Assembly: GCA_039820545.1 (NCBI GenBank) | Contig: JBCBPW010000031.1 | Location: 1-64,000 of the forward strand | Origin: JALEFZ01 sp039820545 | GTDB taxonomy: Bacteria > Bacteroidota > Bacteroidia > J057 | Direction: 5' to 3' | Length of the DNA stretch: 64,000 nt | Part shown: piece by piece, positions 43,933 to 52,632 of the stretch | How positions within the stretch are numbered: position 1 is the stretch's first letter | Layout of the letters: every line of letters starts with the position of its first letter | Notes under the pieces: model-generated | The model's database searches: none | Told to the model about the DNA's origin: nothing | The model's input: only the letters and a program-made list of their open reading frames with translations | Position numbers and translations under genes: made by a program

Positions 43933-44092
43933 TTTTACCCGCTCAATCCCCGATTTTGACGTGATCTTAAAAAATTTTTCTCCGTAAACCAAAGTGTAAA
44001 CATTAATTAGGAAGCGATTCATATTCAATGCTTCCTATGGCAAACAAACTAGCCATCAAAAGCTTTGGTAAAACAATAAGGAGAAAATCATA

Positions 44093-44827
44093 ATGAAAAC
44101 GACACTTACAGATACTGCCAAAAAAGTTCTTCATCGAGCCGATACCCGTGGAGGTGCCAATCACGGATGGCTCAAGACATTTCACAGCTTCAGTTTTGCT
44201 AGCTGGTATGATCCTCGTCGCATGGGATTTGGGGCATTGCGGGTGTTGAATGATGACCAAGTCGCGCCTAGTTTGGGCTTTGATTTTCACCCTCACTCAG
44301 ACATGGAGATCGTGTCTATCCCGCTGGAAGGTGCGCTTCGGCACCGCGACAATATGGGCAATGAAACCGTCATCAAGTCTACAGATGTCCAGTTGATGTC
44401 TGCTGGTAAAGGCGTTTATCACGAAGAGTACAATGCAAGTACAGAGGATGATGTCAAGTTCTTGCAGATCTGGGTTTTCCCTCGCGAAAATGGCATCGAC
44501 TTCCGCTACGATCAGAAGACCTTCGATCCAGCAGAGCGCGTCAATCAATGGCAGACGCTAGTCTCGCCTGAGGATGACGGGGCCGTGACGATCATGCAGG
44601 ATGCCTGGTTTTCTCGTACTACTTTGGAAAATGAACGGAAATTATCTTACCAGTTCAAAGGAGAAAAAACAGGCGTGTATCTCTTCGTACTCGAAGGAGG
44701 CGTAGAAGTAGGAGGTGAAAAGCTAGCGCGTCGTGATGCCATAGCACTTTGGGATCTCAAGAATTTTGACCTCAAAGCTACGGAGGATGCAGATATCTTA
44801 TTGATAGAAGTTCCTATGGCATCCTAA
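44093..44827 (+). CDS. Pirin family protein, YhaK-like
   Basis: A 244-residue bicupin of the shorter YhaK type. Metal ligands are His66 and His68 (FHPHSD), His110 and Glu112 (VYHEEYN). The C-terminal cupin has no ligands. AAGGAG lies 13 bases ahead of the ATG. It lies between two MhqO-like dioxygenases on the same strand, suggesting a joint response to quinone or redox stress. A long hairpin follows. Confidence 0.93.
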   Translation: MKTTLTDTAKKVLHRADTRGGANHGWLKTFHSFSFASWYDPRRMGFGALRVLNDDQVAPSLGFDFHPHSDMEIVSIPLEGALRHRDNMGNETVIKSTDVQLMSAGKGVYHEEYNASTEDDVKFLQIWVFPRENGIDFRYDQKTFDPAERVNQWQTLVSPEDDGAVTIMQDAWFSRTTLENERKLSYQFKGEKTGVYLFVLEGGVEVGGEKLARRDAIALWDLKNFDLKATEDADILLIEVPMAS

Positions 44828-44852
44828 GGAGATGGAGATTTACAATGTCTAG

Positions 44853-44903
44853 GACACGAGACTTAACATGCCAGTAGTCAACGGTCACGTTGAGTCTTGT
44901 GTC
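44853..44903 (+). terminator. Long imperfect hairpin after the YhaK-like pirin gene
   Basis: Arms of 18 bases (44853-44870 and 44886-44903) pair with two G-U pairs and one mismatch in plus-strand RNA. A competing inner hairpin, TCAACG/CGTTGA (44878-44893), overlaps the right arm. T-rich sequence follows. It may be a terminator, an attenuator or a repeat element. Confidence 0.5.
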
Positions 44904-44955
44904 TTTCATCTTATGTCTCACAAAAGGACTGGGCGTCTTTTAAAAAATTATCCAA

Positions 44956-45894
44956 ATGAATTTTCCTATACAAGGTATACACCATGTCACAGCCACTGTG
45001 AATGATGCACAAGAGGATCTAGACTTCTATATGAAGTGTCTGGGATTGAGGCTAGTAAAGAAAACGGTAAACTTTGACAATCACAGTGTCTATCATTTCT
45101 ATTACGGAAATGAGGCAGGCAATCCCAGCACAATTATGACGACTTTTCCTTACAAGGACAAAGGGATTCGGACGGGAGTGAAGGGTACAGGCCAGCCAAT
45201 TGCTACGTCATTTTCTGTCCCTCGCGGGAGCTATGGTTTTTGGAAGGCGCATTTGAAGGTACATGATGTGGCACTTACTTATGATGAGACACGTATGGGC
45301 GACTGGGTCTTGGGCTTTGACGACCCTTCAGGTTTGAGATTGGAGCTGATAGGGGCTGATGACGCAAGGGTCCCTTGGTTAGAGGGGACAATCGAGGAAA
45401 CGTATGCGATCCGCGGCATTCACAGTGTAACGCTTTTGCAAAAAGCCGCAGGTCCTACACGCCAGTTGATGGAAAACCACCTCAACTTTCAGTATGTCGG
45501 AGAGGAAGGGAATCGTGTGCGTCTAGCGGCAGCAGGAGGTGGTGCAGGGAAATATGTGGACCTGTTGATCGAGCCTGACCGCGACCGTGGCCGCAATGGT
45601 ATCGGGACGGTTCACCATGTGGCACTAGAGATTGGATCTGAAGATATTCATAAGGAGTTACGGGCGTTTCTCGTTTCCCATGATTTTCGCGTGACAGAGA
45701 TCAAGGATAGAAAGTACTTTCGTTCGATCTATTTTAGAGAGCCAGGAGGTGTGCTATTTGAGGTAGCGACTTCGGCTCCAGGTTTTGATGTGGATGAACC
45801 TTTGGAGTCTTTGGGACGTGCATTGAAACTTCCTGTAGATGTGGAGGCGGAACGTCAAGAGATCGAGAAGGTACTTCCTGAGGTGGAGTATTAG
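44956..45894 (+). CDS. Ring-cleaving VOC dioxygenase, MhqO-like (copy 2)
   Basis: Also 312 residues and clearly paralogous to the gene at 42994, with two VOC modules. Module 1 opens IQGIHHVTATVNDAQEDLDFY; module 2 has IRGIHSVTLLQKA and GTVHHVALEIG with a His pair, and FREPGGVLFEVATSAPGF near the end supplies the final Glu ligand. The metal site therefore looks complete, unlike copy 1, where the site differs. Likely acts on hydroquinones or catechol-like compounds. Confidence 0.87.
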   Translation: MNFPIQGIHHVTATVNDAQEDLDFYMKCLGLRLVKKTVNFDNHSVYHFYYGNEAGNPSTIMTTFPYKDKGIRTGVKGTGQPIATSFSVPRGSYGFWKAHLKVHDVALTYDETRMGDWVLGFDDPSGLRLELIGADDARVPWLEGTIEETYAIRGIHSVTLLQKAAGPTRQLMENHLNFQYVGEEGNRVRLAAAGGGAGKYVDLLIEPDRDRGRNGIGTVHHVALEIGSEDIHKELRAFLVSHDFRVTEIKDRKYFRSIYFREPGGVLFEVATSAPGFDVDEPLESLGRALKLPVDVEAERQEIEKVLPEVEY

Positions 45895-45921
45895 TGAGAG
45901 AAAATAGAAATAGAATTTAGT

Positions 45922-45956
45922 GCTCTGCATTGTCTTTATACGATGCAGGGCTTTTT
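45922..45956 (+). terminator. Terminator after the second MhqO-like gene
   Basis: GCTCTGCAT (45922-45930) pairs with ATGCAGGGC (45943-45951), one U-G, followed by TTTTTCTTTT. Confidence 0.85.
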
Positions 45957-46036
45957 CTTTTGATGATATCCATGGTGTGTATAGTTGGAAGGAATGTGGA
46001 GATCAGAGTGGAGAAAAGGGCCCATTATTTCTTTCC

Positions 46037-46720
46037 TCAAACTTGTGAAGCCTCATCTTTTTGTGCTTCATTTTCCATCAGTCCATCCTGTATGCGGCAT
46101 ACACGATCGGCATTTTGGGCTAGATCCATATTGTGGGTGGCGATGAGGAATGCGACGCCTGTCTCTTTGGCTAGCGAAAACATTAATTCGTAGAGCGAGG
46201 CACTATTTTGCGTATCGAGATTGCCTGTGGGCTCATCGGCGAGGATGAGCTGGGGTTGGTTGATCAGGGAGCGGGCGACCGAAACCCGTTGCTGCTCGCC
46301 ACCTGAGAGGGTATTGGGTTGATGGTGGAGGCGGTGGCCCATGCCTAAGCGTTCGAGTAGATGAATGGCCCTCGTTTGCACGGCTTGCCGATTCTGCCCA
46401 GAGATCCAGCCTGGCATGCAGACGTTTTCCAAGGCCGAAAACTCGGGTAAGAGATGATGAAATTGAAAGATAAAGCCCAGTTGTTCATTACGGAATTTTG
46501 CTTTCTGTTTTTCGCTCAAGCCATTTAGCTTGGTTCCCTGAAATTCGATCGTTCCTTTGTCCGCCACATCTAAGGTTCCTAGTATTTGCAATAAGGTACT
46601 CTTTCCTGCACCTGATGTGCCGACGAGTGCCACCATTTCACCTTTTTGAAGAGAGATATCGACTCCTTTGAGTACTGTGACTTTGCCGTAAGATTTATGG
46701 ATGTTGGTCGCTTTTAGCAT
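46037..46720 (-). CDS. lolD: Lipoprotein-releasing ABC transporter ATPase LolD-like
   Basis: A 227-residue ATPase. Walker A is GTSGAGKST, the signature is LSGGEQQRVSVARS, and Walker B is LILADEPTGNLD. The sequence around FRNEQLGFIFQFHHLLPEFSALENV is typical of LolD. It should power transfer of lipoproteins out of the inner membrane with LolC/E-type permeases, which in Bacteroidota are encoded elsewhere. It lies 77 bases downstream of the thioesterase gene on the same strand. Confidence 0.88.
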   Translation of the reverse strand: MLKATNIHKSYGKVTVLKGVDISLQKGEMVALVGTSGAGKSTLLQILGTLDVADKGTIEFQGTKLNGLSEKQKAKFRNEQLGFIFQFHHLLPEFSALENVCMPGWISGQNRQAVQTRAIHLLERLGMGHRLHHQPNTLSGGEQQRVSVARSLINQPQLILADEPTGNLDTQNSASLYELMFSLAKETGVAFLIATHNMDLAQNADRVCRIQDGLMENEAQKDEASQV

Positions 46721-46797
46721 AAGATCGGTTGGGGTAAAAATTCTGGAAGTTTCAGATATGGTCTAGGACCTGCGATGAAGGTCTAGCTAAACCTGAT

Positions 46798-47286
46798 TTA
46801 GGCTGACTCAAAAGGATTATTGACTTGCATCACGCTGCTATCTGTCACGCGTATCGCAATGGCTTCTGCGTCTACTGTCTGTACGCCATCTGCCCAGACT
46901 TGACAATCCAAGACTGTTTTTCTCCCTTTGATCTCCTTGATCTGGGCCCTGAGGATGATGGGGACATTATTAGGTGTAGGCTTCAGGTATTTGACATTGA
47001 GCGTTCCTGTGGCGTAGCGATAGACGGGAGAGGTATCTAATGCACGATCTTCTGCTCGGTAAGCAGCAGCCATCGCGGCTCCCATGCAGTGACAGTCTAT
47101 AAGTGTCGCAATGACTCCTCCATTGAGGATATTGGGCCACCCTTGATATTTTTCTTGGGAGTTCCAGACACAAACGGCTTCTTCTCCTTCCCAGTAGCTC
47201 TTGATTTGCAGACCTGCGTCATTGTGTGCGCCGCAACCAAAACAAATATTGTCAGGCATATAGTCCTGAAAGTACTGCTTTTCCAT
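46798..47286 (-). CDS. PaaI-like hotdog-fold thioesterase
   Basis: From the ATG at 47286 the protein has 162 residues. The hotdog core has NILNGGVIATLIDCHCMGAA, equivalent to the HGG-helix of PaaI thioesterases with Asn in place of His, and the strand GTLNVKYLKPTP. An N-terminal FGCG with a preceding Cys (ICFGCGAHNDAGLQI) is typical of the CBS/PaaI relatives. The acyl-CoA substrate is not known. A longer form from 47310 is open but less likely. Confidence 0.85.
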   Translation of the reverse strand: MEKQYFQDYMPDNICFGCGAHNDAGLQIKSYWEGEEAVCVWNSQEKYQGWPNILNGGVIATLIDCHCMGAAMAAAYRAEDRALDTSPVYRYATGTLNVKYLKPTPNNVPIILRAQIKEIKGRKTVLDCQVWADGVQTVDAEAIAIRVTDSSVMQVNNPFESA

Positions 47287-47642
47287 AGGAAGCCAAGTTA
47301 CATATTTCAAGGAGATTGTGTAGGGTGCATATCGTTTAATTGATTGTAAATTAAGTTTTCAATAATTTGACTATCGCCTTCAGCGAGAGTTCTTTTTTGG
47401 GAAAAAGAACCAAAACCCTCTGGAATTTCAGCCCAACACCTCTAGCCGCCCCTACCACCAAATCCCAGGGCCAGCGCCACCCTAGATAGCCTGTTACTAT
47501 ACTCGACAACTCTACCTTAAGATTTAATTTACAGCCTATTTAAGCTGGATTTTTCCATCCTTTGTACCTGTCTGGACATCCTTCATTTGCTTTTACGCCT
47601 ATATTCTCCTTCTTTCACGCTTCCGAACTACAACAAGTCTAC
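47287..47642. other. Intergenic region with hairpin and C-rich stretch
   Basis: About 350 bases between divergent genes. GTTCTTTTT/AAAAAGAAC (47389-47410) forms a perfect 9-bp stem. From about 47415 to 47500 the plus strand is rich in C and poor in G, quite unlike the surroundings, with no long ORF. No consensus promoter was identified. Confidence 0.5.
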
Positions 47643-48014
47643 ATGTCAACCACTTCTCTCTCTCCAGAATCCCAAACCCAAATCCGCAAATACCGTCTTC
47701 GCCTCTTCGGGATGATGGCGATTTCCTCTGGTATTGATGCCCTCATGTTTATCGGTGATGTCGTGACGCTTGTGGGGACCTTTGGTTTGTCTTTTATCCT
47801 AGATGAGATCATCGAATACTTTCTTTCTTCGCTCATTGCCAAAAATAAGATGCGACTCAAAAGACGCTATCGCATCGTAGGATTATTGCCCGTGCCTGGT
47901 TTGACTTCCTTGACGATACAAGCTCTCTTTGAGCTGCGAAAAACCTACAAAGACCCTGAAGAGATTTTGGCAAAACTAGAAGAAGGAGAGGTTGTGGAGG
48001 AAAATAGAGCATAA
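47643..48014 (+). CDS. Hypothetical membrane protein (123 aa)
   Basis: From the ATG at 47643. Two hydrophobic segments are visible (about 22-45, MMAISSGIDALMFIGDVVTLVGTFG, and 72-90, IVGLLPVPGLTSLTIQALFEL), separated by a basic loop (KNKMRLKRRYR). A helical, Glu-rich tail follows. No family is recognised. An open frame extends upstream to 47562 but the ATG is the better start. It is followed after 78 bases by another small gene of unknown function. Confidence 0.65.
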   Translation: MSTTSLSPESQTQIRKYRLRLFGMMAISSGIDALMFIGDVVTLVGTFGLSFILDEIIEYFLSSLIAKNKMRLKRRYRIVGLLPVPGLTSLTIQALFELRKTYKDPEEILAKLEEGEVVEENRA

Positions 48015-48092
48015 TTTCTTCTTCCCATTCGCTTGTAATGTCTACCTGAACTTTTCCCTCATTTTTCCCTTAGAAATGGAGACTTTCCTTCC

Positions 48093-48515
48093 ATGAAGAT
48101 CCTAGTACCTTTGATGGTGGTGCTCATTACGTCGGGTACGACCTTGTTCTGGCTAGATTATTACAACCTGTTGGAGCGGTATCCACTTGTGATCTATCTG
48201 GGAGAAGGAACCTGCAAGACCTCCTACAAAATGGAAGCCCCCCATGTGGAGGAGGAGATGATGCGCAAGTTAGCAGGCATGTATCTCACCAACGGGATAC
48301 GCGAAATCAATGCGGAGCGCAAGCTTTATACATGCCTGTGCCAGCAATATGCGGAGCGATTGGAGCCACATGTAGCAGAGAAAATTGTCAAATATGTAAA
48401 ATCTGCCTATTGGGAATACGAAGATGTTGATCCTGCTTCTCCTACAGCGGTGCATACGACTACCCTAGAAATTTGTCGAAAAAAGGAGAGGCTGTTTGAG
48501 CCGATTCAACCATGA
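48093..48515 (+). CDS. Hypothetical protein with N-terminal membrane anchor (140 aa)
   Basis: A hydrophobic N-terminal segment (about 4-22) should be a signal sequence or anchor. The rest is soluble and helical, with four Cys residues (in EGTCKTS, YTCLCQQY and LEICRKK) that could form disulfides in the periplasm. Not recognised. It lies just downstream of a membrane protein gene on the same strand. Confidence 0.65.
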   Translation: MKILVPLMVVLITSGTTLFWLDYYNLLERYPLVIYLGEGTCKTSYKMEAPHVEEEMMRKLAGMYLTNGIREINAERKLYTCLCQQYAERLEPHVAEKIVKYVKSAYWEYEDVDPASPTAVHTTTLEICRKKERLFEPIQP

Positions 48516-48579
48516 AGCTACTTTGGGAAGCGTACATGTATTGCTTACAGATGGGGTATACGTTGTCTCGATACCCCTT

Positions 48580-49608
48580 TCAATTATTGTCAATCAACAC
48601 CTCCAAACTCTCCTTCACGATAGATCCCATATTGGGGCATTGGTCAAACTTTCGATTTTCATAGTGCTCCGCTAGCTCGTCCCGTAACTGGTACACATAC
48701 TCCTGCTTGGAAAGTGTAGACTTGACCATGAATTTCATCAGGTCTGATACCTGCCGACTAGAGTATCGAATGCGACTGGCAATCATCGCTCTTTCTTCCT
48801 TTTGGTACTGTCGGACCGTCGTCGCATTCATATGCTGAATCCCCACCTCGATGATGGGCATATTTTGCTTGAAGTACTGGGGCATGTAGATGCTCTTGCG
48901 TGGCTCGTAGCTCTGCTGATCAAAGTCAATGGCCCGAATCCGGTAGTGAACATCCTCAAAGTCAGGCATGATCTCTACTACATAGTTGGAAGAATGCATG
49001 TCGCCCAGCAAGCGCACAAAGCATCGCTCATTGAACTTCACAAATTCCTTGGCCAGTCTGATTTCGTTTTCCACCTTGCCTTGGTTGAGATAGTTTTGCA
49101 TGAACTCCTCTCCAGGGATACCTGCAATATGTTCCTCAATCAGCGTATCCTTATCCACTACATAGCTGATGCGATTGGGAGAGAGCAAATGTTCCAGTTC
49201 GAGTCCGTAGATACGTGAGGCATCCGCATTCTTGATGTAGAAATAGTCAAAGTTGTCGTTGATTTTATTCACGATACGGACGCGAAAGGGATTGGAATTG
49301 CCGTAAAGACATAGGTCGATTCGGTCCACATAGAGGTGTTGCATCACCGACATATCACCATTGGCCCTGAGGATGGCATAGATTTCTTTGAGGGAGGCGT
49401 TGATATGTTTGAGATCATCCTGGGAGTATATGAGCGAAATCCAGAGCGTATCGTTGCCGTATTTATCATAGAGCGTCACCCCTTCACTGTAGCGCAACAA
49501 GTCTGAATAATGGATGGGAAGATCCATTTCCCGACCATAGGCTTTCAGGTATCTTCTCAGCCCTTTGTCTACTTCATATGCGATTTTACGCTCATTTATC
49601 CTTGCCAT
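48580..49608 (-). CDS. Uncharacterised protein with aminoglycoside-phosphotransferase/kinase-like motifs
   Basis: A 342-residue cytoplasmic protein. I recognise no named family, but the order of motifs resembles the protein-kinase/APH fold: a possible strand-3 Lys126 (FYIKNADASRIYGLELEHLL) with Glu137/139 following, a hinge-like LIEEHIAG (156-163), a catalytic loop LLGDMHSSN (200-208; Asp203 and Asn208, spaced as in the HGDxxxxN of APH enzymes), and a metal-binding AIDFD (226-230). No glycine-rich P-loop is visible. A long helical C-terminal part follows. Its substrate is unknown; no neighbour suggests one. Confidence 0.7.
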   Translation of the reverse strand: MARINERKIAYEVDKGLRRYLKAYGREMDLPIHYSDLLRYSEGVTLYDKYGNDTLWISLIYSQDDLKHINASLKEIYAILRANGDMSVMQHLYVDRIDLCLYGNSNPFRVRIVNKINDNFDYFYIKNADASRIYGLELEHLLSPNRISYVVDKDTLIEEHIAGIPGEEFMQNYLNQGKVENEIRLAKEFVKFNERCFVRLLGDMHSSNYVVEIMPDFEDVHYRIRAIDFDQQSYEPRKSIYMPQYFKQNMPIIEVGIQHMNATTVRQYQKEERAMIASRIRYSSRQVSDLMKFMVKSTLSKQEYVYQLRDELAEHYENRKFDQCPNMGSIVKESLEVLIDNN

Positions 49609-50113
49609 GGTGAAATTTAAATAGGTATCAAGAGCTTATCAAATAAAATATACTCCCGTAGAAACGCTATTTATGGCGTCTACGTTTATGCTATGGCATC
49701 TTCATTAAATCCTAGTATCTGCCATGCAAGAAGTGGGGCGCTATATGTAAATGAAAAGGGGAAGCACAAAGAAAAAAGGAGTATATCTGCAAAATCATTC
49801 CTCTAATCACGATACTTTTGTCCAGAATTCCGTTTCATATATAGGATAAAAGTCCGTTCGTAGTGCTTCTTTTTCCTGAAAAGTCTGAGTCGAGATTGTT
49901 CTTTTTCAGTCCATCTATCTGCCGTAAATTTGTATAGGATCTCAAGGAGGGGGAATATGTACTTTTACCTCTTTAGCCTATCAGATAGCCATAAAATAAT
50001 CCTATGATCATGGAGTAGGTTGTGGGGAATGTCATCGATTGCGACTTATATTATAGTGTAGCCTTCGTTTTCATTGGGTTAATTTCACGCCACTCTTTTC
50101 TAAACACGTAGTT
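49609..50113. other. Intergenic region upstream of the OmpA-family gene
   Basis: About 500 bases with no gene. It holds a decayed palindrome (49658-49683) related to that at 13419, and TAAATTTG at 49925-49932 that fits the -7 consensus, with a TTG at 49896-49898 (spacer 26 bases, slightly long). Otherwise nothing is seen. Confidence 0.5.
49658..49683. repeat. Decayed GTAGA(R)ACGC palindrome
   Basis: GTAGAAACGC and GCGTCTAC pair with two bulged A residues around TATTTATG. The core GTAGAnACGC...GTCT matches the palindrome at 13419-13457, so both may belong to one repeat family. Confidence 0.45.
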
Positions 50114-52435
50114 ATGCGCCTTCTATACACCTATCTTACTTTTTGCTTATTGCTGGCTGTTCCTGTGTCACTTTTTGCCCAAGATGAGGAGGAAAAAGAT
50201 GTCTTGCCCAACAGTCTATTGAAGCAAGAGGCCCTGATGCTGCGTGATACAGCCTCCAACGAATTCTTATTTCTAGAGGAGGAAGAAGAATATTCGTCCT
50301 TCACGACAGATATTACACCAGGCTACTTTCAAAATGAGCGTGCCTTTAAGGTCCTCATGGAGTTTGACGAGAATATCGAGGGGGCCACAGCTGATAGAGC
50401 AGCTTATCTCCAGCAGATGGAAACCTATCTGGAAGGTTACATCAACCGCTTTCAGATTGACAACTTCCAGACCGATATTCAACTGATCTGGATGCTGGGA
50501 AGAGTGAAGCAACTCAATCAAAAGTATGATGAGGCAGTATTTTACTACGAGCTGGCCAAAACCCATGGACGGGGACGCGACATAAAGAAACTCCGTATCG
50601 ATTCGGTGATCTCAGGTCCTCAGAGCGAGTGGTTACCCATCAATCAGTACTACGAACTCCTGAAGGTACGTGCCAAAATCGACACCCTCTACACCCCTGT
50701 AGATGTGCTGACGAACATGGGAGATTTCATCAACTCTAATTCTCCTGACTATGCCCCCTTCATGCACCCCACGGATAGTATCCTGATTTTTACCTCACGG
50801 AGGGATACCTCGGGCATGGACCCTTCGGATATTATTGATCCTTTTTCGCGTCACAACGAGGACCTTTATTATGCCTCCATAGACATCTTCACAGGTGAGT
50901 GGGGCATGGCCGAGCGTCTCGCAGATCAGATCAATACCGAGTACAACGAAGGGTCTGCTTGTCTCTCTCCCGACGGGAAAACCCTGTATTTTACGCGCTG
51001 TCATCCCTTCAAAGGGGAGGGAGATTGTGACATCTACTCTGCGGAGTACGATCCGACAGATGGGACTTGGAGCCACGTCAAAAATCTGGGACGCAACATC
51101 AACTCTAAAGCCTGGGATTCCCAGCCCAATATCTCTGCCGACGGCGAATACCTATTTTTTGTTTCTAACCGAAATGGAGGATTTGGGGGAACGGATATCT
51201 ACGTCGCATTTTGGGATTCTACTTCGAAATCGTTTGGTCCTGCACAAAACTTGGGTCCTCTGATCAATACGCCCAATCATGAGGTGACGCCTTTCTTCCA
51301 CCGCATCAATAGCACCTTGTATTTTTCTTCTACAGGCCACCTTTTCAACTACGGCGGATATGACATCTTCAAAGCACGACAGGTCGGCAGATCTTGGGAG
51401 CAACCCAAAAATGTCGGTCCGCTAGTCAATACACTCAATAACGAGTACTATTTCTCAATTGACGGAGCGGGAGAGACGATCTTCTATTCTAAGAGTGAAG
51501 ACGATGTATCGGTAGACCATGTCAAACAGAATTTTGACCTCTACTCATTCCCTATGCCTATGGAAGCACGACCTGATGCGGTCGTCAAGCTGGAAGGGGA
51601 ATTGATCGACTCTGTGACGGGCAATAAGCTGGTAGGCATTGCCATGATCGTACCCCTGGACGATACGATTGAGGTAGCACCAAAGAAAATTAAGGATGGC
51701 TACTTCGAATTCGAGTTGATAGGGAACAAACGCTATCGGCTGTATATCATGGGGCCCGACTTTTTGACCATCTCCAATGACTTTAGGGTAGAAGGAGATA
51801 CGACTTTTTCTGTATTGACCGAGAGCTTTGAGCAGAATAAACCCATTGTGTTTGAGGCCTTGAAATTTGGGAAACGGAGTGATAAGCTGAAGACGATTCA
51901 CAAGCCCAAACTGGATTATATTGTCGAATTCCTCCAACGGTATCCACAGTTCAAGTTGGAGATTGAGGGGCATACGGACTCAGATGGGGATGCGATCATG
52001 AATAAGAATCTTTCTCAACGTAGAGCTGAGGCAATTCGAGGATATTTATTGAAGAAGGGAGGATTTGAGGAAGAAAAAATTGCAGCCATTGGCTACGGTG
52101 AGGCGCGCCCCATTGTCCCCAACAATAATGATTCCCTCAAAGCAATCAATCGACGGGTGGAGTTTAAACTGGTACTGGATGCGTCCTTCACAGAGGACTA
52201 CGTCAATCCCACGGAGGCAGAGCTTAAGTTCAACGATGACTTGGAGGCTGAATACGATCCAGAGTTTGAGGATGAGTTTGACTGGTCGGATGAGGAGCGC
52301 AATGCCTGGGAGGAAGAGCTAGAGCTAGAGGATGAGGATGATTTGGCCAAAGAGTTGGAACGGGAGATCCTTAAATCCAAGTTTAAGGACGTCAAGAAGA
52401 AGAAAAAGCCTTCAGGTGGGACAACTCCAAGGTAA
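50114..52435 (+). CDS. OmpA-family outer membrane protein with PD40 beta-propeller
   Basis: A 773-residue envelope protein. It has a signal peptide (ends SLFAQ), a helical TPR-like N-terminal part (about 60-200), a PD40/WD40-like propeller (about 210-460, for example LSPDGKTLYFTRCHP, ISADGEYLFFVSNRNGGFGGTDIY), a carboxypeptidase-regulatory-like beta domain (about 490-570), and an OmpA peptidoglycan-binding domain (about 590-695, IEGHTDSDGDAIMNKNLSQR). After the OmpA domain is an unusual tail of about 60 very acidic residues and then KKKKK. This domain order is common among Bacteroidota, often near PorE-like T9SS or gliding genes, though none are here. Confidence 0.92.
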   Translation: MRLLYTYLTFCLLLAVPVSLFAQDEEEKDVLPNSLLKQEALMLRDTASNEFLFLEEEEEYSSFTTDITPGYFQNERAFKVLMEFDENIEGATADRAAYLQQMETYLEGYINRFQIDNFQTDIQLIWMLGRVKQLNQKYDEAVFYYELAKTHGRGRDIKKLRIDSVISGPQSEWLPINQYYELLKVRAKIDTLYTPVDVLTNMGDFINSNSPDYAPFMHPTDSILIFTSRRDTSGMDPSDIIDPFSRHNEDLYYASIDIFTGEWGMAERLADQINTEYNEGSACLSPDGKTLYFTRCHPFKGEGDCDIYSAEYDPTDGTWSHVKNLGRNINSKAWDSQPNISADGEYLFFVSNRNGGFGGTDIYVAFWDSTSKSFGPAQNLGPLINTPNHEVTPFFHRINSTLYFSSTGHLFNYGGYDIFKARQVGRSWEQPKNVGPLVNTLNNEYYFSIDGAGETIFYSKSEDDVSVDHVKQNFDLYSFPMPMEARPDAVVKLEGELIDSVTGNKLVGIAMIVPLDDTIEVAPKKIKDGYFEFELIGNKRYRLYIMGPDFLTISNDFRVEGDTTFSVLTESFEQNKPIVFEALKFGKRSDKLKTIHKPKLDYIVEFLQRYPQFKLEIEGHTDSDGDAIMNKNLSQRRAEAIRGYLLKKGGFEEEKIAAIGYGEARPIVPNNNDSLKAINRRVEFKLVLDASFTEDYVNPTEAELKFNDDLEAEYDPEFEDEFDWSDEERNAWEEELELEDEDDLAKELEREILKSKFKDVKKKKKPSGGTTPR

Positions 52436-52632
52436 AAGCATTTATGAGACCTAAATACAGGGCCTATGGCTACCTACGGGTGCTGCTTTTTATATTTGGG
52501 TAAGCAGTATTGGTTAGGAAATGAAACTTTTGCGATGGAAGGAACTTTTGGGGACGGATGAGGTTTTCTTTCCAGATAAAAAATCTGGGATTCATTTGCT
52601 TAAGCCCATAAATTGGTTCACAAATTCACTAA

